64,000 bases of DNA, taken from Flavobacterium hibisci (GTDB lineage: Bacteria > Bacteroidota > Bacteroidia > Flavobacteriales > Flavobacteriaceae). Made by a program: the position numbers and the translations under genes. The stretch lies in contig NZ_JAIQDW010000004.1 in the NCBI RefSeq assembly GCF_020026925.1, positions 124,001 through 188,000 of the forward strand, written 5' to 3'. The notes under the pieces are model-generated. The model was given only the letters and a program-made list of their open reading frames with translations, was not told the origin of the DNA and ran no database searches. Positions within the stretch are counted from its first letter, which is position 1. Every line of letters starts with the position of its first letter. Shown piece after piece: positions 55,010 through 63,932 of the stretch.

Positions 55010-55801
55010 TTAATTTTTGATAATCAAATATACCGTTGTTGCCAATGACAATAAAGTTATTATAGTACCTATTGACTGAATACCGGTTTGTCCTGTTCCC
55101 CAAGTTTTTTGCCTTAATGGCTTTACATAAACATAATCATTAGGCTGCAAATAATAATAAGGGGATTTCATCACATTTGCATCTGTCAGATCAATATCAT
55201 TCATCTGTACACCTGTAGGCGTCTGTCGTATAATAGTAACAGCTTTTCTATTACCAACAGTAGTAATATCACCAGCATTTGCAATGGCTTCCATAATATT
55301 TACATTATCTTTAAATATTATTTTAGTTCCTGTGCTCCCTACTTCGCCGTTTATAGTATATCTGAAACCTGATAATTTTACAGTAACAAATATATTTGCT
55401 TCTGCTTTGAAATATTCCTCAAGCAGTTTTTTTTCAATTTTGATGCGTACTTCTTCAAGCGTATATCCAATTACGTTTATTTCTCCTAAAATCGGCATTC
55501 TTATATTACCATGATCATCAACTGTAAAACCGTTAAAATATAATTGTGACTCGGATTTACCTCCGCTACTATTTTCATTTTCAGAAGCTTTAAAAATAGC
55601 AACTAATTTAGGATCAATTGCTTTAATATCCACATTTAAAACATCGTTGACCTGTAATCTGTACGGCTTTGATTCAACTGCAGAAACTGTATTCTCATTT
55701 CCGGCATTCCCTTTATCCTGCAAATACACTAAATCTTTTATAGGAATACATGATGTAAAAAACGAACTAATTAATAATAAATAAAAACAGTTTTTTGTCA
55801 T
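55010..55801 (-). CDS. wza: Outer-membrane polysaccharide export lipoprotein (Wza-like)
   Basis: The 263-residue protein starts with a lipoprotein signal peptide (MTKNCFYLLLISSFFTSC, Cys18 predicted to be lipidated). A poly-export domain follows (YRLQVNDVLNVDIKAIDPKL; VDDHGNIRMPILGEINVIGY), then an SLBB-like part (FRYTINGEVGSTGTKIIF), and a hydrophobic C-terminal helix (IGTIITLLSLATTVYLI). It is shorter than enterobacterial Wza. It is the first gene of the glycan locus and pairs with Wzc. In F. johnsoniae related wza/wzc genes are remembered to affect surface polysaccharide and gliding-related adhesion, but that is from memory. Confidence 0.93.
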   Translation of the reverse strand: MTKNCFYLLLISSFFTSCIPIKDLVYLQDKGNAGNENTVSAVESKPYRLQVNDVLNVDIKAIDPKLVAIFKASENENSSGGKSESQLYFNGFTVDDHGNIRMPILGEINVIGYTLEEVRIKIEKKLLEEYFKAEANIFVTVKLSGFRYTINGEVGSTGTKIIFKDNVNIMEAIANAGDITTVGNRKAVTIIRQTPTGVQMNDIDLTDANVMKSPYYYLQPNDYVYVKPLRQKTWGTGQTGIQSIGTIITLLSLATTVYLIIKN

Positions 55802-55818
55802 TTTTAAAATTTTATAAG

Positions 55819-55826
55819 CAAATATA
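55819..55826 (-). promoter_or_regulatory. -7 promoter element for the wza-wzc operon
   Basis: TATATTTG on the minus strand matches TAnnTTTG and ends 17 bases before the wza ATG. At the -33 position 20 bases upstream the sequence is TTC instead of TTG. It is the only promoter-like site I see before the glycan locus. Confidence 0.6.
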
Positions 55827-55830
55827 ACTA

Positions 55831-55849
55831 TTCCTGTAGTCTTCAGGAA
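55831..55849. promoter_or_regulatory. Possible operator in the wza promoter spacer
   Basis: TTCCTG-N7-CAGGAA is a perfect inverted repeat that lies between the -33 position and the -7 box at 55819-55826. A dimeric regulator bound here would block or stimulate the promoter. No regulator gene is adjacent. Confidence 0.45.
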
Positions 55850-55871
55850 ATCTTACTTAATTTGTATTTAT

Positions 55872-56492
55872 TTAATTGTTTTTAAATGTTTTTTCGAAAG
55901 GTATCCGTTGTAAAATACTTCTCCCAAGTGTGACTTCATCCGCATATTCTAATTCATCTCCTACTGAAATCCCCCTTGCTATTGTAGAAATTATAATATC
56001 AGAATCAGCGATTTGTTTATAGATATAAAAATTTGTGGTATCTCCTTCCATCGTTGAACTTAACGCAAAAATAATTTCGACAACTTTACCCAATTTTACC
56101 TTTTCAACAAGGGTTGTTATATTTAACTGGCTTGGTCCAACTCCTTCAATTGGAGAAATCTTACCTCCTAAAACATGATAAATCCCTTTATATTGCCCTG
56201 TATTTTCAATAGCCATTACATCCCTTATATCTTCAACAACGCAAATAGTCTGATGATTTCTTGCTGAATTGGCACAAATTTCACAAACTTTTGTATCCGA
56301 AATATTATGACAATTTTCGCAAAATTTAATATCCTCACGCATATTTAATAGTGCCTGAGACAAAAAAGCTGTCTGCTCTTTTGGCTGTTTTAATAGATGA
56401 AGTACCAAACGCAAGGCCGTACGCTTACCTATTCCTGGTAACTGTGACATTTCGCTGACTGCTTTTTCTATTAATTTTGATGAAAATTCCAT
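55872..56492 (-). CDS. recR: Recombination protein RecR
   Basis: The 206-residue protein has the N-terminal helix-hairpin-helix ([20 protein letters not shown]), the four-Cys zinc finger (Cys58, Cys61, Cys70, Cys73 in [16 protein letters not shown]), and the Toprim domain with [20 protein letters not shown] and [16 protein letters not shown]. The Walker-B-like C-terminus ([16 protein letters not shown]) is also conserved. It acts with RecO and RecF to load RecA at DNA gaps. It marks the edge of the glycan locus. A TACCTTTG box (56498-56505) lies only 5 bases before the ATG, which would give an almost leaderless transcript. Confidence 0.97.
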   Translation of the reverse strand: MEFSSKLIEKAVSEMSQLPGIGKRTALRLVLHLLKQPKEQTAFLSQALLNMREDIKFCENCHNISDTKVCEICANSARNHQTICVVEDIRDVMAIENTGQYKGIYHVLGGKISPIEGVGPSQLNITTLVEKVKLGKVVEIIFALSSTMEGDTTNFYIYKQIADSDIIISTIARGISVGDELEYADEVTLGRSILQRIPFEKTFKNN

Positions 56493-56578
56493 GAAAACAA
56501 AGGTAATGCTTTAAACGATTAAGTGTTTTTTAAAACTTTAATACTCGTAAAAGCCAAAAGTTGTGGTTGACAATATTT

Positions 56579-56658
56579 CTAGCCCTGATGGAAACGGCAT
56601 CCTTTTGTGCCGGGGTTCGGCGCAAAAGATATAGTGTACAGCAGGAAACCGCTTCTAA
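56579..56658 (+). ncRNA. Flavo-1-like structured RNA/repeat element, putative
   Basis: This GC-richer block stands out in the 171-base gap between recR and the CoA-binding gene. It reads AGCCCTGATGGAAACGGCAT (from 56581), a 10-pair stem TTTTGTGCCG (56603-56612) with CGGCGCAAAA (56618-56627) around GGGTT, then GATATAGTGTACAGCAGG and AAACCGCTTC. It recalls a sequence found many times in Flavobacterium intergenic regions and, I believe, the Rfam Flavo-1 motif. Strand and identity are uncertain without a covariance search. Function is unknown. Confidence 0.5.
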
Positions 56659-56663
56659 AAAAA

Positions 56664-57029
56664 CTAATATTGATTTGTTGCTAATAATACTAATGTACAG
56701 GCAACTTCGACTTTGATATTGTTAAGCTCAAGTAACTGGTATAACTCAGGATTTTCAGTACCAGGATTAAAAATTACACGTTTAGGCTGTGCCTCCACAA
56801 TATAATTATAGTAATCACGCTGACGAACCGGATTTAAATACAAAGTGACTGTATCTATATTTGTAACAGGAATGGCTTTCGTATGGATCTTTACTCCCGC
56901 AACTTCTCCGGCATTTTGACCTATTGCCAAAACAGTATGTCCTTTTTGAGTAAGCATATTTATTGCTCTAAAAGCATAACGTTCCGGTTTTGTTGTAGCA
57001 CCGAGAACCAAAGTTTTTTTATTTTTCAT
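56664..57029 (-). CDS. CoA-binding domain protein (YccU-like)
   Basis: The 121-residue single-domain protein begins KKTLVLGATTKPERYAFRAI and has GHTVLAIGQNAGEVAGVKI, YLNPVRQRDYYNYIVEAQP and VIFNPGTENPELYQLLEL. These are features of the short CoA-binding Rossmann family related to succinyl-CoA ligase alpha subunits. Biochemical role is not established. I use the ATG at 57027-57029; an ATG 30 bases earlier would add MITFVLYSEI, which does not look like part of the fold. A TACTTTTG box lies 17 bases upstream. Confidence 0.85.
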   Translation of the reverse strand: MKNKKTLVLGATTKPERYAFRAINMLTQKGHTVLAIGQNAGEVAGVKIHTKAIPVTNIDTVTLYLNPVRQRDYYNYIVEAQPKRVIFNPGTENPELYQLLELNNIKVEVACTLVLLATNQY

Positions 57030-57046
57030 TATTTCTGAATATAGTA

Positions 57047-57054
57047 CAAAAGTA
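57047..57054 (-). promoter_or_regulatory. Possible -7 promoter element for the CoA-binding gene
   Basis: TACTTTTG fits TAnnTTTG and lies 17 bases before the chosen ATG, which also supports that start. No TTG is seen at -33. Confidence 0.4.
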
Positions 57055-57132
57055 ATCAAAAAGGCCGAATTTCACGCTTGTTATTCATTTAGAGACGCAA
57101 AGAAGAATAAAACAATATCCTAACATCATTTT

Positions 57133-57167
57133 AGAGTAAAATCTTAAAATTTAATTACTTTTACTCT
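57133..57167. repeat. 9-bp perfect inverted repeat upstream of marC
   Basis: AGAGTAAAA (57133-57141) and TTTTACTCT (57159-57167) are separated by 17 bases and end 16 bases before the marC ATG. The right arm contains TACTTTTA, one mismatch from the -7 consensus. It may be an operator or a leader hairpin. Confidence 0.45.
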
Positions 57168-57183
57168 CCCAACTAAACACATT

Positions 57184-57813
57184 ATGGATTTATTCATTTA
57201 TTTATTCGCTGCCCTTTTCTCTGTTTTAAATCCAATTGGTACTGTGCCTATCTTTGTAGGGCTTACTCATGATGATACCGACAGTGAACGATCCAGAATT
57301 TCGTTATGGACCGCTATTAATGTTTTCATCATTTTAATTGTATCATTCTTTATTGGACAATATGTACTGACTTTTTTCGGAATCAGTATTGACGCCCTTC
57401 GTATTGCCGGCGGGCTAGTGATTTTAAATTCAGGATTTTCATTATTATCCGGAAAAATCAGCAAGAAAAGAGGGATTAATAAAAAGATTGAAAACGACGC
57501 TCAAAAGAGAAATGATATTGCGTTGACTCCATTAGCAATTCCGATGTTGGCAGGACCAGGATCTATTTCGTTGTTAATTGCTTTTTATCAGGAACACCAC
57601 GAAATCGATGAAATAATTATTTCAAGTTTAGCAATTTTGGCAATTTCAATTGCAATTTTTATTATCCTGAAGAGTGCTCACTATTTGGCGCGTATTTTAG
57701 GAGCTTCAGGTATTGTTGCTATTTCCAGAATAATTGGTTTTATTGTAATTGCTATAGGAATTCAATACATCGTTAGTTCTATAATTAATATCATAAAAGG
57801 AAATCTCATGTAG
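57184..57813 (+). CDS. MarC-family integral membrane protein
   Basis: The 209-residue protein has six predicted membrane helices. It matches the MarC/UPF0056 family: FAALFSVLNPIGTVPIFVGL at the start, RIAGGLVILNSGFSLLSGK in the middle, and ALTPLAIPMLAGPGSISLL, whose PLAIP-x-LAGPG motif is the family hallmark. It sits in the inner membrane; the original link to antibiotic resistance has not held up and the substrate is unknown. It is the only plus-strand gene here, divergent from the CoA-binding gene and convergent with the ctlX-like gene. Confidence 0.95.
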   Translation: MDLFIYLFAALFSVLNPIGTVPIFVGLTHDDTDSERSRISLWTAINVFIILIVSFFIGQYVLTFFGISIDALRIAGGLVILNSGFSLLSGKISKKRGINKKIENDAQKRNDIALTPLAIPMLAGPGSISLLIAFYQEHHEIDEIIISSLAILAISIAIFIILKSAHYLARILGASGIVAISRIIGFIVIAIGIQYIVSSIINIIKGNLM

Positions 57814-57831
57814 ATGTTCATGATACATCTA

Positions 57832-57890
57832 AATAAAAAATTCCAAATCCCCTACTTTATGACAAGCTTGGAATTTGGAATTTCTTTATT
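57832..57890. terminator. Bidirectional terminator between marC and the ctlX-like gene
   Basis: AAATTCCAAATCC (57838-57850) pairs with GGAATTTGGAATTT (57870-57883) over 13-14 bases with one mismatch. A-rich sequence lies to the left and T-rich to the right, so it can end transcription in both directions between these convergent genes. Confidence 0.75.
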
Positions 57891-57902
57891 GAAAAGTTAA
57901 AA

Positions 57903-58838
57903 TTAACTTCTTGGCAAAAAAACTTCAGCCATCATACACCTTGCACTACCTCCTCCACAAGCTTCAATAGTATCTAAACCTGAACTTAAAATTTCGGCAT
58001 GACTTTGTAATTGTGCAATTTGTTTTTCCGACAGACTCTGGTATGCAGATGTACTCATAACGATATATTTTTTGTCATTCGTTCCTCGTACTTCCAGCAT
58101 ATTACCGGCAAAGTTATTCACTTGCGCTTCGGTAATCAAAATGATGTCTTTTTTATCAGCCTTTAAATTCTCCAAAACCATTTTGCGCTCTTTTTTGTCG
58201 TCAATACTATCAGCACAAATCACTGCAAAAGTTTCACCTATGCACATCATTACATTTGTATGATAGATAAGTTTTCGTTCTCCGTTTACTGTTTGAAAAG
58301 CTTCAAAAATCACCGGGGCATAATCGAAATCTTCACAGAATTCAATAAACAATTCTTCATCTGCACGTGGTGATAAGGCACAATATGCTTTTCCATTAGC
58401 TCTGTCCAATATTAAACTTCCAGTTCCTTCCAGAAAAATACCATCTTCTTCAGCAGATGTGTAGTCCATGATATCTGTAATCTCGAAACCTTTTTCTTCT
58501 AAAACGTCCAAAATATCTTCCCGGCGTTCCTGACGACGATTTTCAGCAAACATAGGATACAGTGCTACTTCTCCATTTTCATGAAAAGAAACCCAATTGT
58601 TTGGAAAGATACTATCAGGTGTATCTGTCTCTAATGTATCTTCGATAACAGTCACATCTACGCCTACAGATCTGAGCTTTTCAACAAAAGCATCGAACTC
58701 CTGTTGTGCTTTTGCATTTACTGTACTTGGCAGAAGTCCGTCTAATACTTTTTGATAATAATTATTTACAGCCGTTTGCTCATTCATTCTGAAAGCAACA
58801 GGCCGAATCATTACGATTGCATTTGTCGTTTGTTTCAT
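57903..58838 (-). CDS. ctlX: Citrulline/arginine deiminase-related hydrolase, CtlX family
   Basis: The 311-residue protein belongs to the guanidine-modifying pentein fold. MIRPVAFRMNEQTA, DTPDSIFPNNWVSFHENGEV, YPMFAENRRQERR, and the Glu-rich IFLEGTGSLILDRANGKAY are CtlX features. The catalytic His is in IYHTNVMMCIGE and the catalytic Cys is in CGGGSARCMMAEVFLPR near the end. The annotated name citrulline utilisation hydrolase comes from Francisella; the substrate in flavobacteria is not certain. An amidinotransferase-like pentein gene lies just upstream in the same direction. Confidence 0.88.
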   Translation of the reverse strand: MKQTTNAIVMIRPVAFRMNEQTAVNNYYQKVLDGLLPSTVNAKAQQEFDAFVEKLRSVGVDVTVIEDTLETDTPDSIFPNNWVSFHENGEVALYPMFAENRRQERREDILDVLEEKGFEITDIMDYTSAEEDGIFLEGTGSLILDRANGKAYCALSPRADEELFIEFCEDFDYAPVIFEAFQTVNGERKLIYHTNVMMCIGETFAVICADSIDDKKERKMVLENLKADKKDIILITEAQVNNFAGNMLEVRGTNDKKYIVMSTSAYQSLSEKQIAQLQSHAEILSSGLDTIEACGGGSARCMMAEVFLPRS

Positions 58839-58847
58839 ATTTTATTT

Positions 58848-58905
58848 GTTTCAAGTCTCGAGTTTCAGGCTTCACGTTAAAAACTTGAAACCTGAAACAT
58901 GAAAC
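58848..58905. repeat. Imperfect hairpin repeat of the GTTTCAGG/CCTGAAAC type
   Basis: GTTTCA-N8-GTTTCAGG (58848-58869) faces CTTGAAACCTGAAACATGAAAC (to 58905). The GTTTCAGG/CCTGAAAC arms pair perfectly. I recall similar GTTTCAAG/GTTTCAGG palindromic repeats in Flavobacterium intergenic regions. It fills the gap between the amidinotransferase-like and ctlX-like genes and may affect message stability or end the upstream transcript. Confidence 0.6.
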
Positions 58906-58912
58906 AATTTCT

Positions 58913-59827
58913 TTAATCTCTAATTAATGGTAAAGTTGAACATCTCAACAATCCTTCCTGCTTTGCTATTTCAGCATACGGAATTTCTTCTACAGTAAAA
59001 CCTTTTGCACGAAGCCAATTGTTTAATCTGGTAAAATTTTTCTCAGAAACCACAACATCTTTATCAATCGAAAATACATTTGAAAACATGTTATACATTT
59101 CTTCTCTTTCGATATGAAATAAGTTTTCTTTACCAAAAAGCTTTACCAAATACATATAGTCAGCTTCTTCACGAAAACCTCTCCTATAAATTATCCCTTT
59201 ATCTTTTCCAACAGGCTGAAAACAACAGTCTAAGTGTAAAGCATTATCCCGGGCTTCAATTTTAGATTTCACCAAATCGAATTCTTTCACAATTTTGTTT
59301 GGAAATAATTGTTTGATAAAATTAACGCCTTGCATATTAGTCCTGGCGGTTATATAATCTTTATAATCACTTCCTTTATAAGTGCCTATAAAGATATAAT
59401 CATTCCAAAGCATGACATCGCCTCCTTCTATATGAACATCTTCTGGCGGACGTACCACTTTTAACGGATTAATCTGGTCAATTACATACTGAATTGCGTC
59501 AAGTTCACGCTCTCTATCAGGCAAAATATTTGATTTAATAAAGATATCATCAATTACAAAACCTATATCGCGGGCAAAAATTTGATTATAACTCTCAATA
59601 ATTTGCGGACGATAAACTTTTACTCCATATTTTTGAAAAACGGCATTAAAAGCCTCCATTTCAACAACCATATCCTTTTCTAGAGGATAAGTACCTGCTT
59701 TAATATGTTCCAATGATTTGGGATCATAAACTTCCTCGACTGAAGGAGTTGGTCCATTATGAACGGCAGAACCCAAAACCACAGCACGCAATCTTGAAGT
59801 TTCGTTCTTAATATTTAATTGCAACAT
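58913..59827 (-). CDS. Amidinotransferase/dimethylarginine-hydrolase-like pentein protein
   Basis: The 304-residue protein has the pentein layout. LRAVVLGSAVHNGPTPS is at the start, then YNQIFARDIGFVIDDIFIKS, EDVHIEGGDVMLWNDYIFIG with the substrate-binding Glu/Asp, NALHLDCCFQPVGKDKG with the catalytic His, and the likely nucleophile Cys in LLRCSTLPLIRD at the C-terminus. Relatives include glycine/inosamine amidinotransferases and DDAH, so the reaction is on an arginine-like guanidino group. I use the ATG at 59825-59827. A 13-residue longer frame would start inside the promoter. Confidence 0.85.
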   Translation of the reverse strand: MLQLNIKNETSRLRAVVLGSAVHNGPTPSVEEVYDPKSLEHIKAGTYPLEKDMVVEMEAFNAVFQKYGVKVYRPQIIESYNQIFARDIGFVIDDIFIKSNILPDRERELDAIQYVIDQINPLKVVRPPEDVHIEGGDVMLWNDYIFIGTYKGSDYKDYITARTNMQGVNFIKQLFPNKIVKEFDLVKSKIEARDNALHLDCCFQPVGKDKGIIYRRGFREEADYMYLVKLFGKENLFHIEREEMYNMFSNVFSIDKDVVVSEKNFTRLNNWLRAKGFTVEEIPYAEIAKQEGLLRCSTLPLIRD

Positions 59828-59845
59828 AATTATTATATTTTGTTG

Positions 59846-59853
59846 CAAATATA
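59846..59853 (-). promoter_or_regulatory. -7 promoter element for the amidinotransferase-like gene
   Basis: TATATTTG matches TAnnTTTG and ends 18 bases before the chosen ATG. No TTG is present at -33, which falls within the gltA terminator hairpin. Confidence 0.5.
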
Positions 59854-59882
59854 AAAAAAGCTCCACAGTTAAGTGAAGCTTT
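59853..59882 (-). terminator. Rho-independent terminator of gltA
   Basis: On the minus strand AAAGCTTCAC (59882-59873), a TTAACT loop and GTGGAGCTTT (59866-59857) make a 10-pair stem with one G-T pair, followed by T residues. It starts 8 bases after the gltA stop and touches the next promoter. Confidence 0.85.
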
Positions 59883-59890
59883 CAATATGA

Positions 59891-61168
59891 TTATTTATTA
59901 GATTTAAATTCTCTCAATGGATGACCTGTATAAATTTGTCTTGGTCTTCCAATTGGCTCTTTGTTTTCACGCATCTCTTTCCATTGCGCTATCCATCCTG
60001 GTAACCTTCCAATTGCAAACATAACTGTAAACATATCAGTTGGAATCCCTAATGCCCTGTAAATAATTCCAGAGTAGAAATCAACATTTGGATATAAATT
60101 TCTTGATTTGAAGTATTCATCTTCAAGAGCAGCTGTTCCTAATTTTCTTGCAATATCTAAAATAGGATCTTCAACACCTAAAGTTTCTAAAACTTCTTTA
60201 GCCGCTTTTTTGATGATTTTAGCTCTTGGATCGAAATTTTTGTAAACCCTGTGCCCAAATCCCATTAAACGGAATGGATCGTTTTTATCTTTTGCTTTCG
60301 CCAAAAACTTATCTGTATCACCACCGTCTTTATTAATATCTTCCAACATTTCAAGAACTGCCTGATTCGCACCTCCGTGAAGAGGACCCCAAAGAGCAGA
60401 AACTCCTGCAGAAACTGAAGCGAATAATCCTGCATGCGAAGAACCAACCATTCTTACTGTTGAAGTTGAGCAGTTTTGCTCATGATCTGCATGAAGGATA
60501 AATAATTTATCTAAAGCATTAACAATTACCGGATTTGCTTCATAAGGACCTGTAGGCAATTTAAACATTAATTGCATAAAACTTTCTACATATCCTTTTG
60601 TATTGTCGTAGTAATTTAATGGATACCCCATTGATTTTCTATAAGTCCAAGTAGCAATTACAAGAAATTTAGCCATAGTTTTACAAATAGCTTCATACAT
60701 TTCTTTTTCATTATCAACATTAACAGCTTTAGGATTGAATGCTGTTAGCGCGCTCGTTAATGCAGATAAAACTCCCATTGGGTGAGCTGTTTTTGGAAAA
60801 CCATCAATGATGTTTTTCATTTCTTCGTTCACCAAAGAATGTTTTTTAATGTCATTTTCGAATTGCTCTAATTCTTTAGCTGTTGGCAGCTCTCCGAAAA
60901 TCAAAAGATAAGAAACCTCTAAGAAGCTTGCTTTTTCAGCAAGATCTTCGATTGAATATCCTCTGTAACGTAAAATTCCTAATTCTCCATCCAGAAAAGT
61001 AATTTCACTTTTGCATGAACCAGAATTTTTATAACCAGGATCAATAGTAATAATACCAGTTAAATCACGTAATTTGTTAATATCGATAGCGGATTCATTT
61101 TCGCTTCCTGTTATTACCGGAAGTTCAATTTTCTTACCATCTACTTCTAATGTAGCTATTTTTGACAT
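59891..61168 (-). CDS. gltA: Citrate synthase
   Basis: The 425-residue type II citrate synthase has FLDGELGILRYRGYSIEDLA, FPKTAHPMGVLSALTSAL, LHADHEQNCSTSTVRMVGSS with an active-site His, GPLHGGANQAVLEML with the second His, MGFGHRVYKNFDPRAKI, and NVDFYSGIIYRALGIP with the catalytic Asp. It condenses oxaloacetate and acetyl-CoA in the TCA cycle. It has its own terminator and a TAGATTTG box 37 bases upstream. The order carA-eno-gltA is, from memory, usual in Flavobacterium. Confidence 0.98.
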   Translation of the reverse strand: MSKIATLEVDGKKIELPVITGSENESAIDINKLRDLTGIITIDPGYKNSGSCKSEITFLDGELGILRYRGYSIEDLAEKASFLEVSYLLIFGELPTAKELEQFENDIKKHSLVNEEMKNIIDGFPKTAHPMGVLSALTSALTAFNPKAVNVDNEKEMYEAICKTMAKFLVIATWTYRKSMGYPLNYYDNTKGYVESFMQLMFKLPTGPYEANPVIVNALDKLFILHADHEQNCSTSTVRMVGSSHAGLFASVSAGVSALWGPLHGGANQAVLEMLEDINKDGGDTDKFLAKAKDKNDPFRLMGFGHRVYKNFDPRAKIIKKAAKEVLETLGVEDPILDIARKLGTAALEDEYFKSRNLYPNVDFYSGIIYRALGIPTDMFTVMFAIGRLPGWIAQWKEMRENKEPIGRPRQIYTGHPLREFKSNK

Positions 61169-61205
61169 AATATATCGGAAATAATTCTTTTAAATAATAA
61201 TTTAT

Positions 61206-61213
61206 CAAATCTA
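61206..61213 (-). promoter_or_regulatory. Possible -7 promoter element for gltA
   Basis: TAGATTTG matches TAnnTTTG, 37 bases before the gltA ATG and downstream of the eno terminator. No TTG is seen at -33. Confidence 0.45.
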
Positions 61214-61267
61214 AGGAATTTAAGACTAATTAAAAAAGGAATAATGCTATGAATTTGTTAAAACCCC

Positions 61268-61299
61268 AAAAAAAAACCATTCGTTTTCACGAATGGTTT
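61268..61299 (-). terminator. Rho-independent terminator of eno
   Basis: On the minus strand AAACCATTCG (61299-61290), a TGAAAA loop and CGAATGGTTT (61283-61274) make a perfect 10-pair stem, followed by TTTTTT. It starts 24 bases after the eno stop. Confidence 0.9.
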
Positions 61300-61323
61300 A
61301 ATTCTACAATATAAGTCTTACAA

Positions 61324-62628
<1,305 letters not shown>

Positions 62629-62727
62629 TTATTAATAAATTATATTTTTTTTTCGAAAGTATAAAAATATTCAATACTAAAAACTCATTTTAGTCATTAA
62701 ACACCTTTATTTATTAACTACATCGTT

Positions 62728-63837
62728 TTAGGCTTTGCTAGTTTTTATATTCTCCACAAATTGATCAAACAAATAAGAAGAATCATGTGGTCCAGGACTT
62801 GCTTCGGGATGGTATTGTACTGAAAAACAATTCTTATTTTTCATTCTCATTCCAGCTACAGTATCATCATTTAAATGTATGTGAGTCAGTTCCAATTCTG
62901 GATGACCTTCTAGAGCTTCTCTCTTTACAGCAAAACCATGATTTTGAGAAGTAATCTCACCTTTACCTGTAAGAAGGTTTTTAACTGGATGATTAATTCC
63001 TCTGTGTCCTCCAAACATTTTGTACGTTTTAACACCATTTGCAAGAGCAATTACCTGATGGCCCAAACAAATCCCAAACAAAGGTTTATCATCAGCAATA
63101 ATTTTCTTAGCAACTTCAATCGCTCCAAAAAGAGGGTCCGGATCTCCAGGACCATTTGACAAGAAGTAACCGTCAGGATTAAATGCTGTCAAATCTTCAT
63201 AAGTTGAATCGTATGGAAAAACTTTGATATAACAATCTCTCTTAGCAAGATTTCTTAATATGTTCTTTTTTATACCCAAGTCTAATGCTGAAATTTTATA
63301 TGTAGCATTTTCATCACCAATAAAGTACGGTTCTTTAGTTGACACTTTAGAAGCCAGCTCCAAACCTTCCATATCAGGAACATTAGCTAATTCCTTCTTT
63401 AACTCTTCAATAGAAGTTCCATCTGTACAAATAACTGCATTCATAGCACCATTGTCACGAATGTAACTCACCAGAGCACGAGTATCAACATCAGAAATAC
63501 AAATCAGGTTTTGTTTTGTAAAATAATCCTCCAGGCTTCCTGAAGCACCTGTTCTGGAATAGTTAAAACTAAAGTTTTTACAAACTAATCCTGCTATTTT
63601 AACGCTTTCAGATTCAACTTCTAAATCATTTACACCGTAATTACCGATATGCGGATTAGTAGTCACCATGATTTGCCCAAAATATGAAGGATCTGTAAAA
63701 ATCTCCTGATATCCTGTCATTCCAGTATTAAAACAAACTTCACCAAAAGTTTTACCGCTAATACCGATAGATTTACCATGAAAAATAGTTCCGTCACTTA
63801 GTAATAAAATGGCGCTTTGTCGAGTTGTGTATTTCAT
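62728..63837 (-). CDS. carA: Carbamoyl-phosphate synthase small subunit
   Basis: The 369-residue protein has the CarA N-terminal domain (LLLSDGTIFHGKSIGISGKT; CFNTGMTGYQEIFTDPSYFG) and a class I glutamine amidotransferase domain. The nucleophile Cys is in FGICLGHQVIALANG and the His/Glu pair in FSVQYHPEASPGPHDSSYLF. It supplies ammonia from glutamine to CarB for pyrimidine and arginine synthesis. carB is not in the window. The leader contains an imperfect hairpin (63866-63885) between the promoter and the ATG. Confidence 0.97.
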   Translation of the reverse strand: MKYTTRQSAILLLSDGTIFHGKSIGISGKTFGEVCFNTGMTGYQEIFTDPSYFGQIMVTTNPHIGNYGVNDLEVESESVKIAGLVCKNFSFNYSRTGASGSLEDYFTKQNLICISDVDTRALVSYIRDNGAMNAVICTDGTSIEELKKELANVPDMEGLELASKVSTKEPYFIGDENATYKISALDLGIKKNILRNLAKRDCYIKVFPYDSTYEDLTAFNPDGYFLSNGPGDPDPLFGAIEVAKKIIADDKPLFGICLGHQVIALANGVKTYKMFGGHRGINHPVKNLLTGKGEITSQNHGFAVKREALEGHPELELTHIHLNDDTVAGMRMKNKNCFSVQYHPEASPGPHDSSYLFDQFVENIKTSKA

Positions 63838-63901
63838 TGTTTAATTTCTATTGTTATAATCTTATACTGAATTTAAAAACTCAGTGTAATTAGATATTTT
63901 G

Positions 63902-63932
63902 CAAATTTACTTTTTTAAAAGACCGCTGACAA
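63902..63932 (-). promoter_or_regulatory. Promoter of carA (TTG-N20-TAAATTTG)
   Basis: On the minus strand TTG (63932-63930), a 20-base spacer and TAAATTTG (63909-63902) match the Bacteroidota consensus. The predicted start is near 63895, giving a leader of about 57 bases before carA. The remaining bases to 64000 hold no gene that I can see. Confidence 0.78.

Noticed and set aside
1..55801. Insertion sequences, phage genes or integrase boundaries around the glycan locus
   Set aside because: No transposase, integrase, tRNA gene or flanking direct repeat was found by reading. The locus edge at recR is defined only by gene content.
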